Source: Actinomyces vulturis (GTDB lineage Bacteria > Actinomycetota > Actinomycetes > Actinomycetales > Actinomycetaceae). From it: a stretch of 64,000 nucleotides of DNA. The stretch spans positions 186,001 to 250,000 of the forward strand of contig NZ_LZRK01000004.1 in the NCBI RefSeq assembly GCF_001687305.1, written 5' to 3'. This document shows, piece by piece, positions 53,463 to 62,562 of this stretch. A program made the translations under genes and the position numbers. How positions within the stretch are numbered: the stretch's first letter is position 1; each line of letters begins with the position of its first letter. Below the pieces are notes generated by a model. That model was not told the DNA's origin. It did no database searches and saw only the letters and a list, made by a program, of their open reading frames with translations.

Positions 53463-54431
53463 TCAGCGTTTTCGCCGGTCAATAGTATCCATGGCTTGAG
53501 ATACCAGGGCCTCCCACGCCCAATCAGGAACCTCACCGTGCTCATCCATTTCAAGGTCAAGCCAGGTAATACGTGGGTCACGGCGGAACCATTTCAACTG
53601 ACGAGAGGCAAGTTTCCGTGTGGCCACAGCAGTGGCTTCAATGGCTTCATGTTCGTTCATCACCCCGTCAATCACCGCGATTGCTTGAGAGTAACCGATG
53701 GCTTTACTGGCTGTGGGGCCTTCACGCAAACCTTCTTGGAGAAGGCGTTCGGTTTCTTCAACCAGTCCCCCCTCAAACATCGCTTGTGCTCGACGAACAA
53801 TTCGTGCATTCAGCCCTTCCCTGTTGGTACGAATAGCCAGGTGACAGGTGGGAATACGGTCCACGTATGGTGGAAGTGAGGCAGAGAACTTGTGTCCGGT
53901 TAGTTCCATCACCTCCAGGGCACGGACGATCTTGCGTCGGTTGGAGGAGTCGATTTTTTGAGCGGATTCTGGATCTTTACGTTCAAGTTCACGATAAACC
54001 GCATTGAGCCCCTCAGCATCGACACGATTATCGATTTTCCTGCGAAGGTCACGGTCTGTGCCGGGAAATTCGAAATAATCGGTAACTGCCCGAACATACA
54101 GACCTGAGCCTCCAACCACAATGGGCTGACGCAGGCTTCCCGCGATTCGGTCGACGTCTGCGCAGGCATAGCGTTGGTAGGCGGCCACACTCGCCTCGTC
54201 GGTCACATGAAGCACATCAATTTGTGCATGCTCGATACCACGACGATCATCTACGGGAATCTTCGCTGTCCCAATGTCCATTCCACGGTAGAGCTGAGAA
54301 GCATCGGCGTTGATGATACCCACGAGTTCATTCGGTTTGTGGGGGGCAGGTGCAAGCGCACAGGCAATGTCCAAGGCTAGGTCAGATTTCCCACTAGCCG
54401 TGGGGCCTACTACTGCAATTAACGAATCCAC
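53463..54431 (-). CDS. miaA: tRNA dimethylallyltransferase
   Basis: Adds a dimethylallyl group to A37 of tRNAs reading UNN codons, 322 residues. P-loop VVGPTASGKSDLAL at 7-20, NADASQLYRGMDIGTAK, VVGGSGLYVRAV and TRKLASRQLKWFRRD are diagnostic. Encoded upstream of the DapF-like gene on the same strand. Confidence 0.96.
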   Translation of the reverse strand: MDSLIAVVGPTASGKSDLALDIACALAPAPHKPNELVGIINADASQLYRGMDIGTAKIPVDDRRGIEHAQIDVLHVTDEASVAAYQRYACADVDRIAGSLRQPIVVGGSGLYVRAVTDYFEFPGTDRDLRRKIDNRVDAEGLNAVYRELERKDPESAQKIDSSNRRKIVRALEVMELTGHKFSASLPPYVDRIPTCHLAIRTNREGLNARIVRRAQAMFEGGLVEETERLLQEGLREGPTASKAIGYSQAIAVIDGVMNEHEAIEATAVATRKLASRQLKWFRRDPRITWLDLEMDEHGEVPDWAWEALVSQAMDTIDRRKR

Positions 54432-54527
54432 AGGCGAACTTTAGCAATATCGTCTCTCTGCTGGCAGGTCGATGCAATGAGCGAACAGAAGGAATGGTTG
54501 TCAGTAGGGCACCGGTAGAATGTCCGT

Positions 54528-54998
54528 ATGCCTGATTCGCTGACTGCTAATGCTATCCCCCAGGAGGTTCCCCGCCTGGTGGATCAGGAGCGCGTGCGCC
54601 AAGCAGTGGAACGGGCGGAACTGCACTATGTCAGTGATGAGCACGGTAATATTGCTCTTCCTTGGCGCATTGTCACTATGCAAATAGTGTTCCAGGATGT
54701 GCGTGCCTTGCAGATGCGCGGCATGTGGCATCGCATCGCGTCTATGGAGTACATTGACGATCTGCGTGCCTTGGCGATGCAGTGGAATGCTCACCGTATC
54801 GGTCCTAAGGCTCATGTGAGCATTGATGATGATGGTCGCGTGTCCCTGCATGGCGAATACACGGTACCGATTCGTGCAGGTATGACTGACACGCAACTTG
54901 ATTACTTCCTTCAGACTGGTGTGCGTCTGCTCATGGCTTTGATGATGCAAGCGGAAGAGGTCTTCCCCGATCCGCTGATTGCGGTGGTGGAAGAATGA
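54528..54998 (+). CDS. YbjN-domain protein (first of a pair)
   Basis: A 156-residue cytoplasmic protein with the YbjN/type III chaperone-like fold pattern: an alternating strand region (ALPWRIVTMQIVF), HRIGPKAHVSIDDDGRVSLHGEYTVPI and a C-terminal helix GVRLLMALMMQAEEVFP. No catalytic motif. It overlaps the next gene by four bases (ATGA). Function unknown; paired YbjN genes near miaA/miaB are common in actinobacteria. Confidence 0.75.
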   Translation: MPDSLTANAIPQEVPRLVDQERVRQAVERAELHYVSDEHGNIALPWRIVTMQIVFQDVRALQMRGMWHRIASMEYIDDLRALAMQWNAHRIGPKAHVSIDDDGRVSLHGEYTVPIRAGMTDTQLDYFLQTGVRLLMALMMQAEEVFPDPLIAVVEE

Positions 54999-55681
54999 GT
55001 ATGCTCAACCGTTTCCAACGTGCCTGGCAAGTGCTAATCGGAAATGATGCCGAGGCATCTATTACCCCCGCCGAGCACTGTGATGACTCTCGTTCGCTAG
55101 GTGCTGTTCGTGCTGTAGTTCGCCACGCTGAGAATATGGTGCGCCGGGATACTCATGGTGAGGGTGAGCGCTCCCCTGAATCCTCTGAAGAAGGTGGAAC
55201 AAGGAAGTCAGAACAGTCTGCTGAAGTTTCACGTATTCCTGCTCCCCTTTCGCTGGACCGTGTGGAGAATTACCTAACGGGCCAGAACTATGTTGTGACG
55301 CGCGAACATGACCCTGACGATGTATCTCACGAATGCCTCAAAGGTTCATGGAATGACGTCACCATCATTTTGGACATTCCACCTGAGCATGACGGTTGGC
55401 TGCTGGTTAGTGCAGATTCAGAAAGTCCTATTGCACCTGTCGATGGGGGTGACTTACTTGCTATCGCGGCCAATGATTGGAACCGTGAACGCTTCTTCCC
55501 TTCGGTTTCTGTCCTGCGTACCGCGGTGGGGTGGCATCTGCGAGCCATCTATATGCAGGACATGCGTGCTGGTGTCACAGATGAACAGTTAGAACTTCAC
55601 GTCGATACAGGTTTGTCCTCCTGCGTGCAAGCGTTGCGAGAAGTCCGTCCACTCCTTCTCGAAGGCCCCGACCCACTATAA
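54995..55681 (+). CDS. YbjN-domain protein (second of a pair)
   Basis: A 228-residue protein. About 85 N-terminal residues are variable and charged, followed by a YbjN domain: SLDRVENYLTGQNYVVTREH, VTIILDIPPEHDGWLLVSAD and NDWNRERFFPSVSVL, with LELHVDTGLSSCVQALREV near the end. It is translationally coupled to the first YbjN gene, so the two may form a heteromer. Function unknown. The 254 bp downstream hold small inverted repeats (for example GATGCT...AGCATC near 55765) but no gene. Confidence 0.75.
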   Translation: MSMLNRFQRAWQVLIGNDAEASITPAEHCDDSRSLGAVRAVVRHAENMVRRDTHGEGERSPESSEEGGTRKSEQSAEVSRIPAPLSLDRVENYLTGQNYVVTREHDPDDVSHECLKGSWNDVTIILDIPPEHDGWLLVSADSESPIAPVDGGDLLAIAANDWNRERFFPSVSVLRTAVGWHLRAIYMQDMRAGVTDEQLELHVDTGLSSCVQALREVRPLLLEGPDPL

Positions 55682-55935
55682 AATCTCGCAACTTTTGATC
55701 TACACGTGGCTCCCTTACGTATTGAGGTGACCGATGTTCAACTCAGAGCACTCAAGCCATAAGGATGCTGATCACCATTAGCATCTACTTTCATGACGCG
55801 GATGTTATGGGCCAGCAGGCCGTGAACGGTGCTGATCCTTGTCAGCGTCCACGTATCTCTCAGTGTTGTCCATACACGTGCCAAAGGCACTCGTAAACTG
55901 CTCTCATCGTCACCTTGAGAAGACAGGATTCCTTA

Positions 55936-56367
55936 TCACAGGTACTGGTACTTGTTGAGGTTCATGGCCAGAATCAGGCCACACACCAGGCAGGCCACGT
56001 TCGCAACGTAGAAGTTCAATGTGGGGGCTGCCGCAGCCAAGATGAGTCCTGAGATCACCCACGTGGGGCGATCAGTAAAGGTTCCCACCAGTGCACTGAC
56101 GGTAAAGAACAGTGCCACCACCATGAGCACCCAGGCGAATGCACCCACAGGCAGCGTCAGAGACATGTAGAGAGCCCACGACGTCGTAAACAACGCAGTG
56201 ACGAGTCCAAAAATAGCCACGCCCTGGAGCCACTTAGGCCAAGCAGCGAAAGCAAAGGGAAACTTAGGAAGGCGACGCTTCGGCGTCCGCTTGTTCTGGC
56301 GAGCGAGTCGCTCTTCGCGTTCTTGCTGTGCTGCCTTGGCTGGGTTTCCGGAACGATGTGGACTCAT
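55936..56367 (-). CDS. Small membrane protein, function unknown
   Basis: A 143-residue protein from ATG 56367. A basic N-terminal third (QQEREERLARQNKRTPKRRL) is followed by four hydrophobic segments (WLQGVAIFGLVTALF, FAWVLMVVALFFTVSALVG, WVISGLILAAAAPTLN, ANVACLVCGLILAM) ending in NLNKYQYL. I do not recognise a named family. Divergent from the S4 protein gene. Confidence 0.65.
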   Translation of the reverse strand: MSPHRSGNPAKAAQQEREERLARQNKRTPKRRLPKFPFAFAAWPKWLQGVAIFGLVTALFTTSWALYMSLTLPVGAFAWVLMVVALFFTVSALVGTFTDRPTWVISGLILAAAAPTLNFYVANVACLVCGLILAMNLNKYQYL

Positions 56368-56393
56368 ACTCAATAGCCTAGAGGAGAACAGTC

Positions 56394-56438
56394 ATGAGAA
56401 ACTACTTCCATGACTTCACAGGACTTTCCCGTTATTAG
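56394..56438 (+). CDS. Possible upstream ORF overlapping the S4 gene
   Basis: A 14-codon ORF (MRNYFHDFTGLSRY) is placed correctly behind the only good ribosome site (GAGGAGA near 56381). It overlaps the S4 gene start in another frame. Whether it is translated is not known. Confidence 0.3.
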   Translation: MRNYFHDFTGLSRY

Positions 56439-56649
56439 CGTACGCGGTGACATTAAACTCGGCCAGTTCCTCAAACTGGCTAACCTCGTTGAAGACGGCG
56501 CCACCGCCCGCATCGCTGTGCAGTCCGGTGACGTGTACGTCAACGGTGAAGTCGACACTCGCCGCGGCCATATTCTTGCCGATGGTGATGTCATCACCCT
56601 CGACGCTCCCACCGGCCTTGATGGCGCAATTGTCCACATCGAAGGCTAA
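56410..56649 (+). CDS. S4-domain RNA-binding protein
   Basis: A 79-residue protein, essentially one S4 domain: IKLGQFLKLANLVEDGATARIA, VYVNGEVDTRRGHILADGDVITL. It resembles the YbcJ/YaaA type of stand-alone S4 proteins, thought to bind structured RNA. The ATG has no ribosome site at normal distance; GAGGAGA is better placed for the short ORF starting at 56394. An in-frame TGA at 56395 excludes a longer upstream start. Confidence 0.82.
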   Translation: MTSQDFPVISVRGDIKLGQFLKLANLVEDGATARIAVQSGDVYVNGEVDTRRGHILADGDVITLDAPTGLDGAIVHIEG

Positions 56650-56738
56650 GGCTCACAGTTAACACTAAATAGTTATTCAAAGACTAGGAACATACTTCAG
56701 CGCTTCACGCCTCGGTACACCCCAGCCCCGGTCACTTC

Positions 56739-59700
56739 TTAATGATTCAGGCAACCCGGACCCAAGAGAGCTTTGAGGTCAGAGAAAAATGCTGCACTAG
56801 CCTCAACCCTGAATTGATCGCTAAGTTGAGTGCGCACTTCACGTCCCGGTGAGGTGAGGTTAAGCCGTACTGTGGACATACCAGTGTGTCGTTCCAAGAC
56901 GATCTTTAACTGCTCAACCAGAGCCGTAGTGCAGCGATTGGACGGCAGTCGAATCGTCACAGCTTCATGAGTAGCACTGCTAGTGTCAGGAATAGTCATT
57001 TCCTGGGCGTAAATAGACACTTGGCCGTCACGTCGATTGACGCGCCCGCGTACAGTCACCACCACATCAGTTGCCAATGCGGTAGAAACCGTCTGGTAAG
57101 TCTGCGGGAAAAACAGCACATCGACGCTACCGCCAAGATCCTCAACCTGAGCGATTGCCCAAAGATTGCCCTGTTTCGTGGTTTTACGAGTCAATGACGT
57201 GATAAGGCCAGCAACAGTGACCACAACGCCTTCAGGCTTAGCATCCTCATCTTGAAGATCACCGATCTGGGTATCTGCAAGTTTCGAAAGCAACGCTTCA
57301 AGGCCCATCAGCGGATGGTCAGAAACGTATAAGCCGAGCATGTCGCGTTCGTGAGCGAGTTTTTCTTTCTTATCCCACTCCGGCCCATCAGGAACGGTCG
57401 TGGAGAACACGGGGCCAGAGGCGAAGGGATCATCACCGCTGTCTCCAAGCATGCCGCCAAAGAGGTCAAACTGACCTGCTGCCTCATTACGCTTAACCCC
57501 AATGATTTCGTCAACGAAATCTTCGTGGCAGATATGCAGGCAGCGGCGAGTGGCACCCAGGGAGTCAAAGGCACCTGCTTTGATAAGCGAATCGATGGTG
57601 CGCTTGTTGCAGACCACAGCCGGGACCTTGTCGAGGAAATCCTCAAAACTGGTGAACTGGCCTTTTTCTTCACGGGCCTTAACGATGGCATCCACCACGT
57701 TGATGCCTACGTTACGCACCGCAGCCAAACCGAAACGAATGTCATTACCCACAGCGGCGAACTGTGCGTTGGATTCGTTCACATCTGGCGGGAGCACCGT
57801 GATTCCCATGTGACGACATTCGCCTAGATACACAGCGAGTTTGTCTTTATTGTCCTTCTGACTAGTCAAAAGGGCAGCCATGTACTCCGTGGGGTAATTT
57901 GCCTTGAGGTAGGCCGTCCAATAGGAGACCACACCGTAGGCGGCTGAGTGGGCCTTATTGAAGGCGTACGCGGAGAAGGGAACCACAATGTCCCACAGAG
58001 TCTTAATAGATTCTTCGCTATAGCCGTTATCAAGCATGCCCTGGCGGAATCCAACGAATTCCTTCGCAAGAATTTCGGGTTTCTTTTTACCCATGGCTTT
58101 ACGCAGTTTATCTGCCGCGCCCATGGAGAAACCTGCCAGTTGCTGGGCAATCTGCATGACCTGTTCCTGGTACACGATCAGACCGTGTGTAGTTCCAAGA
58201 ATGGGTTCGAGAACGTCAGCGAGTTCCGGGTGAATCGGAACGATTTCCTGTAGGCCGTTTTTTCGCAGTGCGTAGTTCGTATGAGAGTCCGCACCCATGG
58301 GGCCGGGACGATACAAGGCGCCCACAGCGGAAATGTCTTCGAAGTTGTCAGGCTTCATGAGGCGCAGCAGGGTGCGCATACCGCCACCATCAAGTTGGAA
58401 GACGCCGAGGGTCTCACCGCGTGAGAGTAGTGCGTAGGTATTTGGGTCATCCAGACCGATGTTGTCAATATCAACCGGTGGCTTATCGTTAGCCACGATG
58501 TTTTCAAGGGCGTCGGAGATGACGGTGAGGTTGCGCAGTCCCAAGAAGTCCATCTTGAGCAAGCCGAGGGTCTCACACGTGGGGTAATCGAATTGGGTGA
58601 TGACGGCGCCATCTTGGACGCGCTGCATCATGGGAATAATGTCCACGAGTGGGTGTGAACTCATGATCACAGCGCAGGCGTGTACGCCCCACTGGCGAGT
58701 CATGCCTTCAAGGCCCTTGGCTAACTCAACGATGCGCTGGGCGTCTTGATCTTCGGAATAGAGTTTACGGAACTCTTCCGCTTCAGCGTAGCGCTTATCT
58801 TCCTTGTTGAAAATACCCTTGATGGTGATGTCTTTGCCCTGGACGGAGGGAGGCATGGCCTTAGTCAGGCGGTCACCCACCGCATAGGGGTAGCCCATGA
58901 CGCGCGAGGAGTCTTTGAGGGACTGTTTGGCTTTAATGACGCCGTAGGTCACCACCTGGCTGACACGGTCATCACCATATTTATTTTTGACATACTCGAT
59001 TACTTCTTCACGCCTACGTTCGTCAAAGTCGACGTCAATATCAGGCATGGAGATACGCTCGGGGTTAAGGAAGCGTTCAAAAATGAGGCCGTGTTCGAGA
59101 GGGTTGAGTTCGGTGATGCCCATTGCGTAGGCAACCATGGAACCAGCACCGGAACCACGGCCAGGCCCTACACGAATTCCTTGAGATTTGGCCCAGTTGA
59201 TGTAGTCAGCGACCACCAAGAAGTAGCCGGGGAATCCCATCTGGACGATCACGCCAATTTCGTATTCAGCCTGCTTACGGCAGTCATCAGGGATATTACC
59301 GTTGAAGCGTTTTTCCATGCCTCGCCAGCATTCTTTAACGAACCACGATTCGTCGGTTTCCCCTTCGGGGACGGGGAAGATTGGCATGAAGTTGGCGCCG
59401 TCGTCTGTGGTCTTGAAATGCACATCGCATTGTTCGGCAACGAGCAAGGTGTTGTCACAGGCTTGTGGCAACTCTTTGAAGAGGTTGCGCATTTCGTGGC
59501 CGGGGCGAAGGTAGTAAGTATCTCCGTCGAATTTGAAGCGGTCGGGATCGGAGAGAATAGAACCAGAGTTGATGCAGAGCATGGCATCTTGGACTTCGCG
59601 GTCCTCAGGGCGCACGTAGTGAGAGTCGTTCGTGGCCAGGAGGGGGGCGTTAATGTCCTTGCTGATTTGCAGTAAGTCTTTGGTGACTCGGGTTTCGATG

Positions 59701-60299
59701 TCGAGTCCGTGGTCCATCAGTTCGACGTAGAAGTAATCCTTGCCAAAGATATCCTGAAGTTCGCGTGCTGCCTCAAGAGCGGCATCGTATTGGCCTAGTC
59801 GCAGTCGGGTCTGGATTTCACCTGAGGGGCAGCCGGTGGTACCGATGAGGCCTTTGGAGTAGCGCGAGAGCAAGTCACGGTCGATGCGTGGGCTTTTTCC
59901 CCACTGCCCTTCGAGGGAGGCGTAGGAGTCCATGCGCATGAGGTTGTGCAGGCCCTCATTGTCGCGGCTAAGCAGGGTCATGTGTGTGTAGGAGCCACGT
60001 GCGGACACGTCATCGCTCCGTTGACTTTCATCACCCCAGAAGACACGGGTCTTGTCGAAGCGGGAGGTTCCGGGGGTCATGTACGCTTCCACACCAATGA
60101 TTGGTTTGATGCCTGCTTTAGTGCATGCGGCGTAGAACTCGTAGGCACCGAACATGTAGCCATGGTCAGTGATCGCTAGTGCCGGCTGGCCAAGGCGTAC
60201 CGCTTCAGCGACATAATCAGCGATTTTGCCTGCTCCGTCCAGCATGGAGTAATCCGTGTGGACGTGGAGGTGAACAAAATCGTCTGCAGTGTTGGCCAT
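56739..60299 (-). CDS. dnaE: DNA polymerase III alpha subunit
   Basis: Replicative polymerase, 1186 residues. N-terminal PHP domain (FVHLHVHTDYSMLDGAGKI, ALAITDHGYMFGAYEF), polymerase palm with catalytic Asp in MPDIDVDFDERRR, GPGRGSGAGSMVAYA, tandem HhH region and a C-terminal OB domain (VVVTVAGLITSLTRKTTKQG). DnaE1-type rather than the mutagenic DnaE2. Its start is nine bases beyond the GNAT gene stop and has no Shine-Dalgarno, so it probably relies on coupling or on a leaderless start. Confidence 0.97.
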   Translation of the reverse strand: MANTADDFVHLHVHTDYSMLDGAGKIADYVAEAVRLGQPALAITDHGYMFGAYEFYAACTKAGIKPIIGVEAYMTPGTSRFDKTRVFWGDESQRSDDVSARGSYTHMTLLSRDNEGLHNLMRMDSYASLEGQWGKSPRIDRDLLSRYSKGLIGTTGCPSGEIQTRLRLGQYDAALEAARELQDIFGKDYFYVELMDHGLDIETRVTKDLLQISKDINAPLLATNDSHYVRPEDREVQDAMLCINSGSILSDPDRFKFDGDTYYLRPGHEMRNLFKELPQACDNTLLVAEQCDVHFKTTDDGANFMPIFPVPEGETDESWFVKECWRGMEKRFNGNIPDDCRKQAEYEIGVIVQMGFPGYFLVVADYINWAKSQGIRVGPGRGSGAGSMVAYAMGITELNPLEHGLIFERFLNPERISMPDIDVDFDERRREEVIEYVKNKYGDDRVSQVVTYGVIKAKQSLKDSSRVMGYPYAVGDRLTKAMPPSVQGKDITIKGIFNKEDKRYAEAEEFRKLYSEDQDAQRIVELAKGLEGMTRQWGVHACAVIMSSHPLVDIIPMMQRVQDGAVITQFDYPTCETLGLLKMDFLGLRNLTVISDALENIVANDKPPVDIDNIGLDDPNTYALLSRGETLGVFQLDGGGMRTLLRLMKPDNFEDISAVGALYRPGPMGADSHTNYALRKNGLQEIVPIHPELADVLEPILGTTHGLIVYQEQVMQIAQQLAGFSMGAADKLRKAMGKKKPEILAKEFVGFRQGMLDNGYSEESIKTLWDIVVPFSAYAFNKAHSAAYGVVSYWTAYLKANYPTEYMAALLTSQKDNKDKLAVYLGECRHMGITVLPPDVNESNAQFAAVGNDIRFGLAAVRNVGINVVDAIVKAREEKGQFTSFEDFLDKVPAVVCNKRTIDSLIKAGAFDSLGATRRCLHICHEDFVDEIIGVKRNEAAGQFDLFGGMLGDSGDDPFASGPVFSTTVPDGPEWDKKEKLAHERDMLGLYVSDHPLMGLEALLSKLADTQIGDLQDEDAKPEGVVVTVAGLITSLTRKTTKQGNLWAIAQVEDLGGSVDVLFFPQTYQTVSTALATDVVVTVRGRVNRRDGQVSIYAQEMTIPDTSSATHEAVTIRLPSNRCTTALVEQLKIVLERHTGMSTVRLNLTSPGREVRTQLSDQFRVEASAAFFSDLKALLGPGCLNH

Positions 60300-60308
60300 G
60301 AGGGTAGT

Positions 60309-60863
60309 TTAGCGAACCGGACCTCGCACGACGCGTGCCATATCTTGATGAGGAATGCCTGCATCGAGGTAACTTTCGCCGCTTACTACCTCATATCCGA
60401 GCTTGGAGTAGAAGCCCATGGCCTGTTCTTGTGCGCTGAGAATCACGGTAACTTCTCCTTCACCAGTGGGCTGGCCGAAGGAGTCAGTAATCGGCACGGA
60501 TCCACCAACAAGTGCCATGGTTTCAACTTCGCGAACCAGACGTGCTCCCAGCCCGGTCCCGCGTGCTTCTTTCACGACGGCGAGGCGACCTAAGTGGACC
60601 TGGCCGAGGTGATCTGGGTCTTGTAGGAGACGGGCAGTTCCCAATGGGTTGCCTTCTGCATCTGTAGCCAGGATGTGGAGGGTGGAGCCAGCTTCATCGA
60701 GGAGGTCGACTTCTTCTTCAAAGGGGACGTGTTGTTCGCCGACGAATACTTCGAGTCGAATACCCAGGCAAAGGTCTTTGATTTCTTGGCTGACGGGATC
60801 ATCCGCATCCCCCAAGGCGTAGCGCATGGTTCCGGGCTCTTGGGGCGTGGGCATCTGAGTCAT
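60309..60863 (-). CDS. GNAT-family N-acetyltransferase (ElaA-like)
   Basis: A 184-residue acetyltransferase. RLEVFVGEQHVPFEEEVD is typical of the ElaA/YjcF type; acetyl-CoA loop VVKEARGTGLGARLVREVE and C-terminal GFYSKLGYEVVSG follow. An extra loop (GGSVPITDSFGQPTGEG) lies between the last two core strands. Substrate unknown. Between rluD and dnaE on one strand with short gaps. Confidence 0.8.
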   Translation of the reverse strand: MTQMPTPQEPGTMRYALGDADDPVSQEIKDLCLGIRLEVFVGEQHVPFEEEVDLLDEAGSTLHILATDAEGNPLGTARLLQDPDHLGQVHLGRLAVVKEARGTGLGARLVREVETMALVGGSVPITDSFGQPTGEGEVTVILSAQEQAMGFYSKLGYEVVSGESYLDAGIPHQDMARVVRGPVR

Positions 60864-60904
60864 GGTGGAAGCCTACCTATCTTGTCTGGGGGTGTAGTAA
60901 CGAA

Positions 60905-61822
60905 TTAAAGGCGAACCACGTCGAGCGCGTGCTGGAGATCTGCAGGGTACTGCGATTCCCAGATCATCCACTCCCCTGTCACTGGGTGGGCTACACCGAG
61001 TCCCACAGCGTGAAGCCATTGACGAGTCAGGCCTGTCTTCTCAGTGAGTACGGGATCTGCACCATAGGTTTCATCACCCAAGCAGGGATGCCCCATGGCA
61101 GAAGTGTGGACGCGGATCTGGTGGGTGCGTCCGGTCTCGAGTTCGATTTCGAGTAATGAGGCTCCAGGCATCGCTTCGATAGTGTCGTAGTGGGTGCGTG
61201 ATTCGCGTCCGCCATCAATGATGGCCATTTTCCATTCCCGCGATGGGTGGCGGCCGATAGGCGCGTCAATGGTGCCGCTCATCGGGTCCATGTGTCCGTG
61301 GACTAGCGCATGATAGGTCTTGTCCACGGTGTGATGACGAAAAGCGTTTTTGAGGACTGAGTAGGCGATTTCGCTTCGTGCCACGATCATAATGCCGGAA
61401 GTTCCCACATCGAGGCGGGAGACGATTCCTTGGCGCTCTGCTGCCCCTGATGTGGAGACGGTGATGGACATGGCTTTAAGAGCACCGAGGACGTCCGGAC
61501 CGTCCCACCCCATTGAGGGATGTGCAGCGATTCCTGCAGGTTTGTCTACCACCACAATGTGGTCATCAATATAGATGATGCCCATGTTGTCTACAGGAGT
61601 AGCAACAGGTTCAGTGGGGCGTGGTGCTGGCATGTCCACGTCAAGGAACTGCCCTGCGCTAACACGTTCCGATTTTCCGAGTTCTTTACCAGCCAACGTG
61701 ACGGCGCCGTGAGTGCATAGTTCACCAACTTTGCTGCGTGAAAGCCCGGTCATGCGTGCGAGGGCTATATCGACACGTTCGCCTTCAAGTCCGTCTGGTA
61801 CTGGAAAGGTTCGCAGTGTCAT
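60905..61822 (-). CDS. rluD: RluD-type 23S rRNA pseudouridine synthase
   Basis: Makes pseudouridines in 23S rRNA, 305 residues. N-terminal S4 domain (GERVDIALARMTGLSRSKVGELCTHG written in parts: RVDIALARM, SRSKVGEL) then catalytic Asp138 in SRLDVGTSGIMIVA and the C-terminal TGRTHQIRVHTSAMGHPCLGD. RLDVGTSG replaces the E. coli RLDKDTSG. The start overlaps the lspA stop by four bases (ATGA); the lspA-rluD pair is conserved in Gram-positives. Confidence 0.93.
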   Translation of the reverse strand: MTLRTFPVPDGLEGERVDIALARMTGLSRSKVGELCTHGAVTLAGKELGKSERVSAGQFLDVDMPAPRPTEPVATPVDNMGIIYIDDHIVVVDKPAGIAAHPSMGWDGPDVLGALKAMSITVSTSGAAERQGIVSRLDVGTSGIMIVARSEIAYSVLKNAFRHHTVDKTYHALVHGHMDPMSGTIDAPIGRHPSREWKMAIIDGGRESRTHYDTIEAMPGASLLEIELETGRTHQIRVHTSAMGHPCLGDETYGADPVLTEKTGLTRQWLHAVGLGVAHPVTGEWMIWESQYPADLQHALDVVRL

Positions 61823-62373
61823 TCTGGTGCGTCCTCGGTTTTCTCTGTGGTGGTCTTCTGAGTATCGGTGACAGGTTTACCGTCAAATCCCACGTTGGTT
61901 AAGGTCAGCCAGGCAACTCCAATAGCGGCAAACACAATAGCGATGTCCGCAACGTTACCCACGAAGTGACCGTCATAGTTAATGAAATCTACGACGTGCC
62001 CCTGGCCAAAGCCAGGTTCGCGGATGAGGCGGTCAATGAGGTTACCGGCTGCTCCCCCTGCGGTCAGGCCTAGAACCCATGCCCAAGGAATATGGTGGAC
62101 CCGTGGAGTCAGCACAGCAATCGCGATCACAACTGCTGTGGCAAGGAGGGTGAAGATCCAGGTCGCTGAGGTGGCGAAGGAGAATGCGGCACCAGGATTA
62201 TGGACAAGAACGAGTGTGAGAAAGTGGCCGATGAGTGGTTGTTCATGCCCATCAGCCAGTGCACTCAGTGCCCACATTTTGCTCAGTTGATCTGCCACAA
62301 GCACTGCGAACGCTACACCCCACATGGTGAGTGCGGTTGAGCGTGGTGCCTTGGTGTCAGCGCGCTGTGCCAT
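61819..62373 (-). CDS. lspA: Lipoprotein signal peptidase
   Basis: Cleaves lipoprotein signal peptides, 184 residues with four membrane segments. Catalytic aspartates are Asp114 (AGNLIDRL) and Asp129 (GHVVDFINY); HNPGAAFSF is the other conserved motif. It would process the three lipoproteins seen in this window. Overlaps rluD by four bases. Confidence 0.96.
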   Translation of the reverse strand: MAQRADTKAPRSTALTMWGVAFAVLVADQLSKMWALSALADGHEQPLIGHFLTLVLVHNPGAAFSFATSATWIFTLLATAVVIAIAVLTPRVHHIPWAWVLGLTAGGAAGNLIDRLIREPGFGQGHVVDFINYDGHFVGNVADIAIVFAAIGVAWLTLTNVGFDGKPVTDTQKTTTEKTEDAPE

Positions 62374-62433
62374 GAAATGAGTGGCCTATCGTTCAGTGAT
62401 TCAGTAGTGCTGTGGTGAGCATAGTCTAATGCG

Positions 62434-62468
62434 CACGATGGCGGCGCCTTACAGGCGCCGCCATCGTG
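62434..62468 (-). terminator. Hairpin between divIVA and lspA
   Basis: A perfect 15-bp stem (CACGATGGCGGCGCC and complement) around TTACA. It lacks a U-tract, so it may be an attenuating or processing hairpin that separates divIVA expression from lspA rather than a complete terminator. Confidence 0.55.
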
Positions 62469-62562
62469 GTGGTGTCATGTGATGAGCACACTACCCCGAC
62501 GGGTACTGCTCATGCTGACGGTGTGAACTGCTTGAGCAGCACCCATCAGGCGAACCTGTAGA

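Noticed and set aside
58746-59675. A 309-codon plus-strand open frame
   Set aside because: It is fully antisense to the conserved dnaE polymerase domain and is explained by codon bias.
60300-60330. SOS box upstream of dnaE
   Set aside because: No CGAAC-N4-GTTCG-like sequence is present, and the protein is the replicative DnaE1 type rather than the damage-induced DnaE2.
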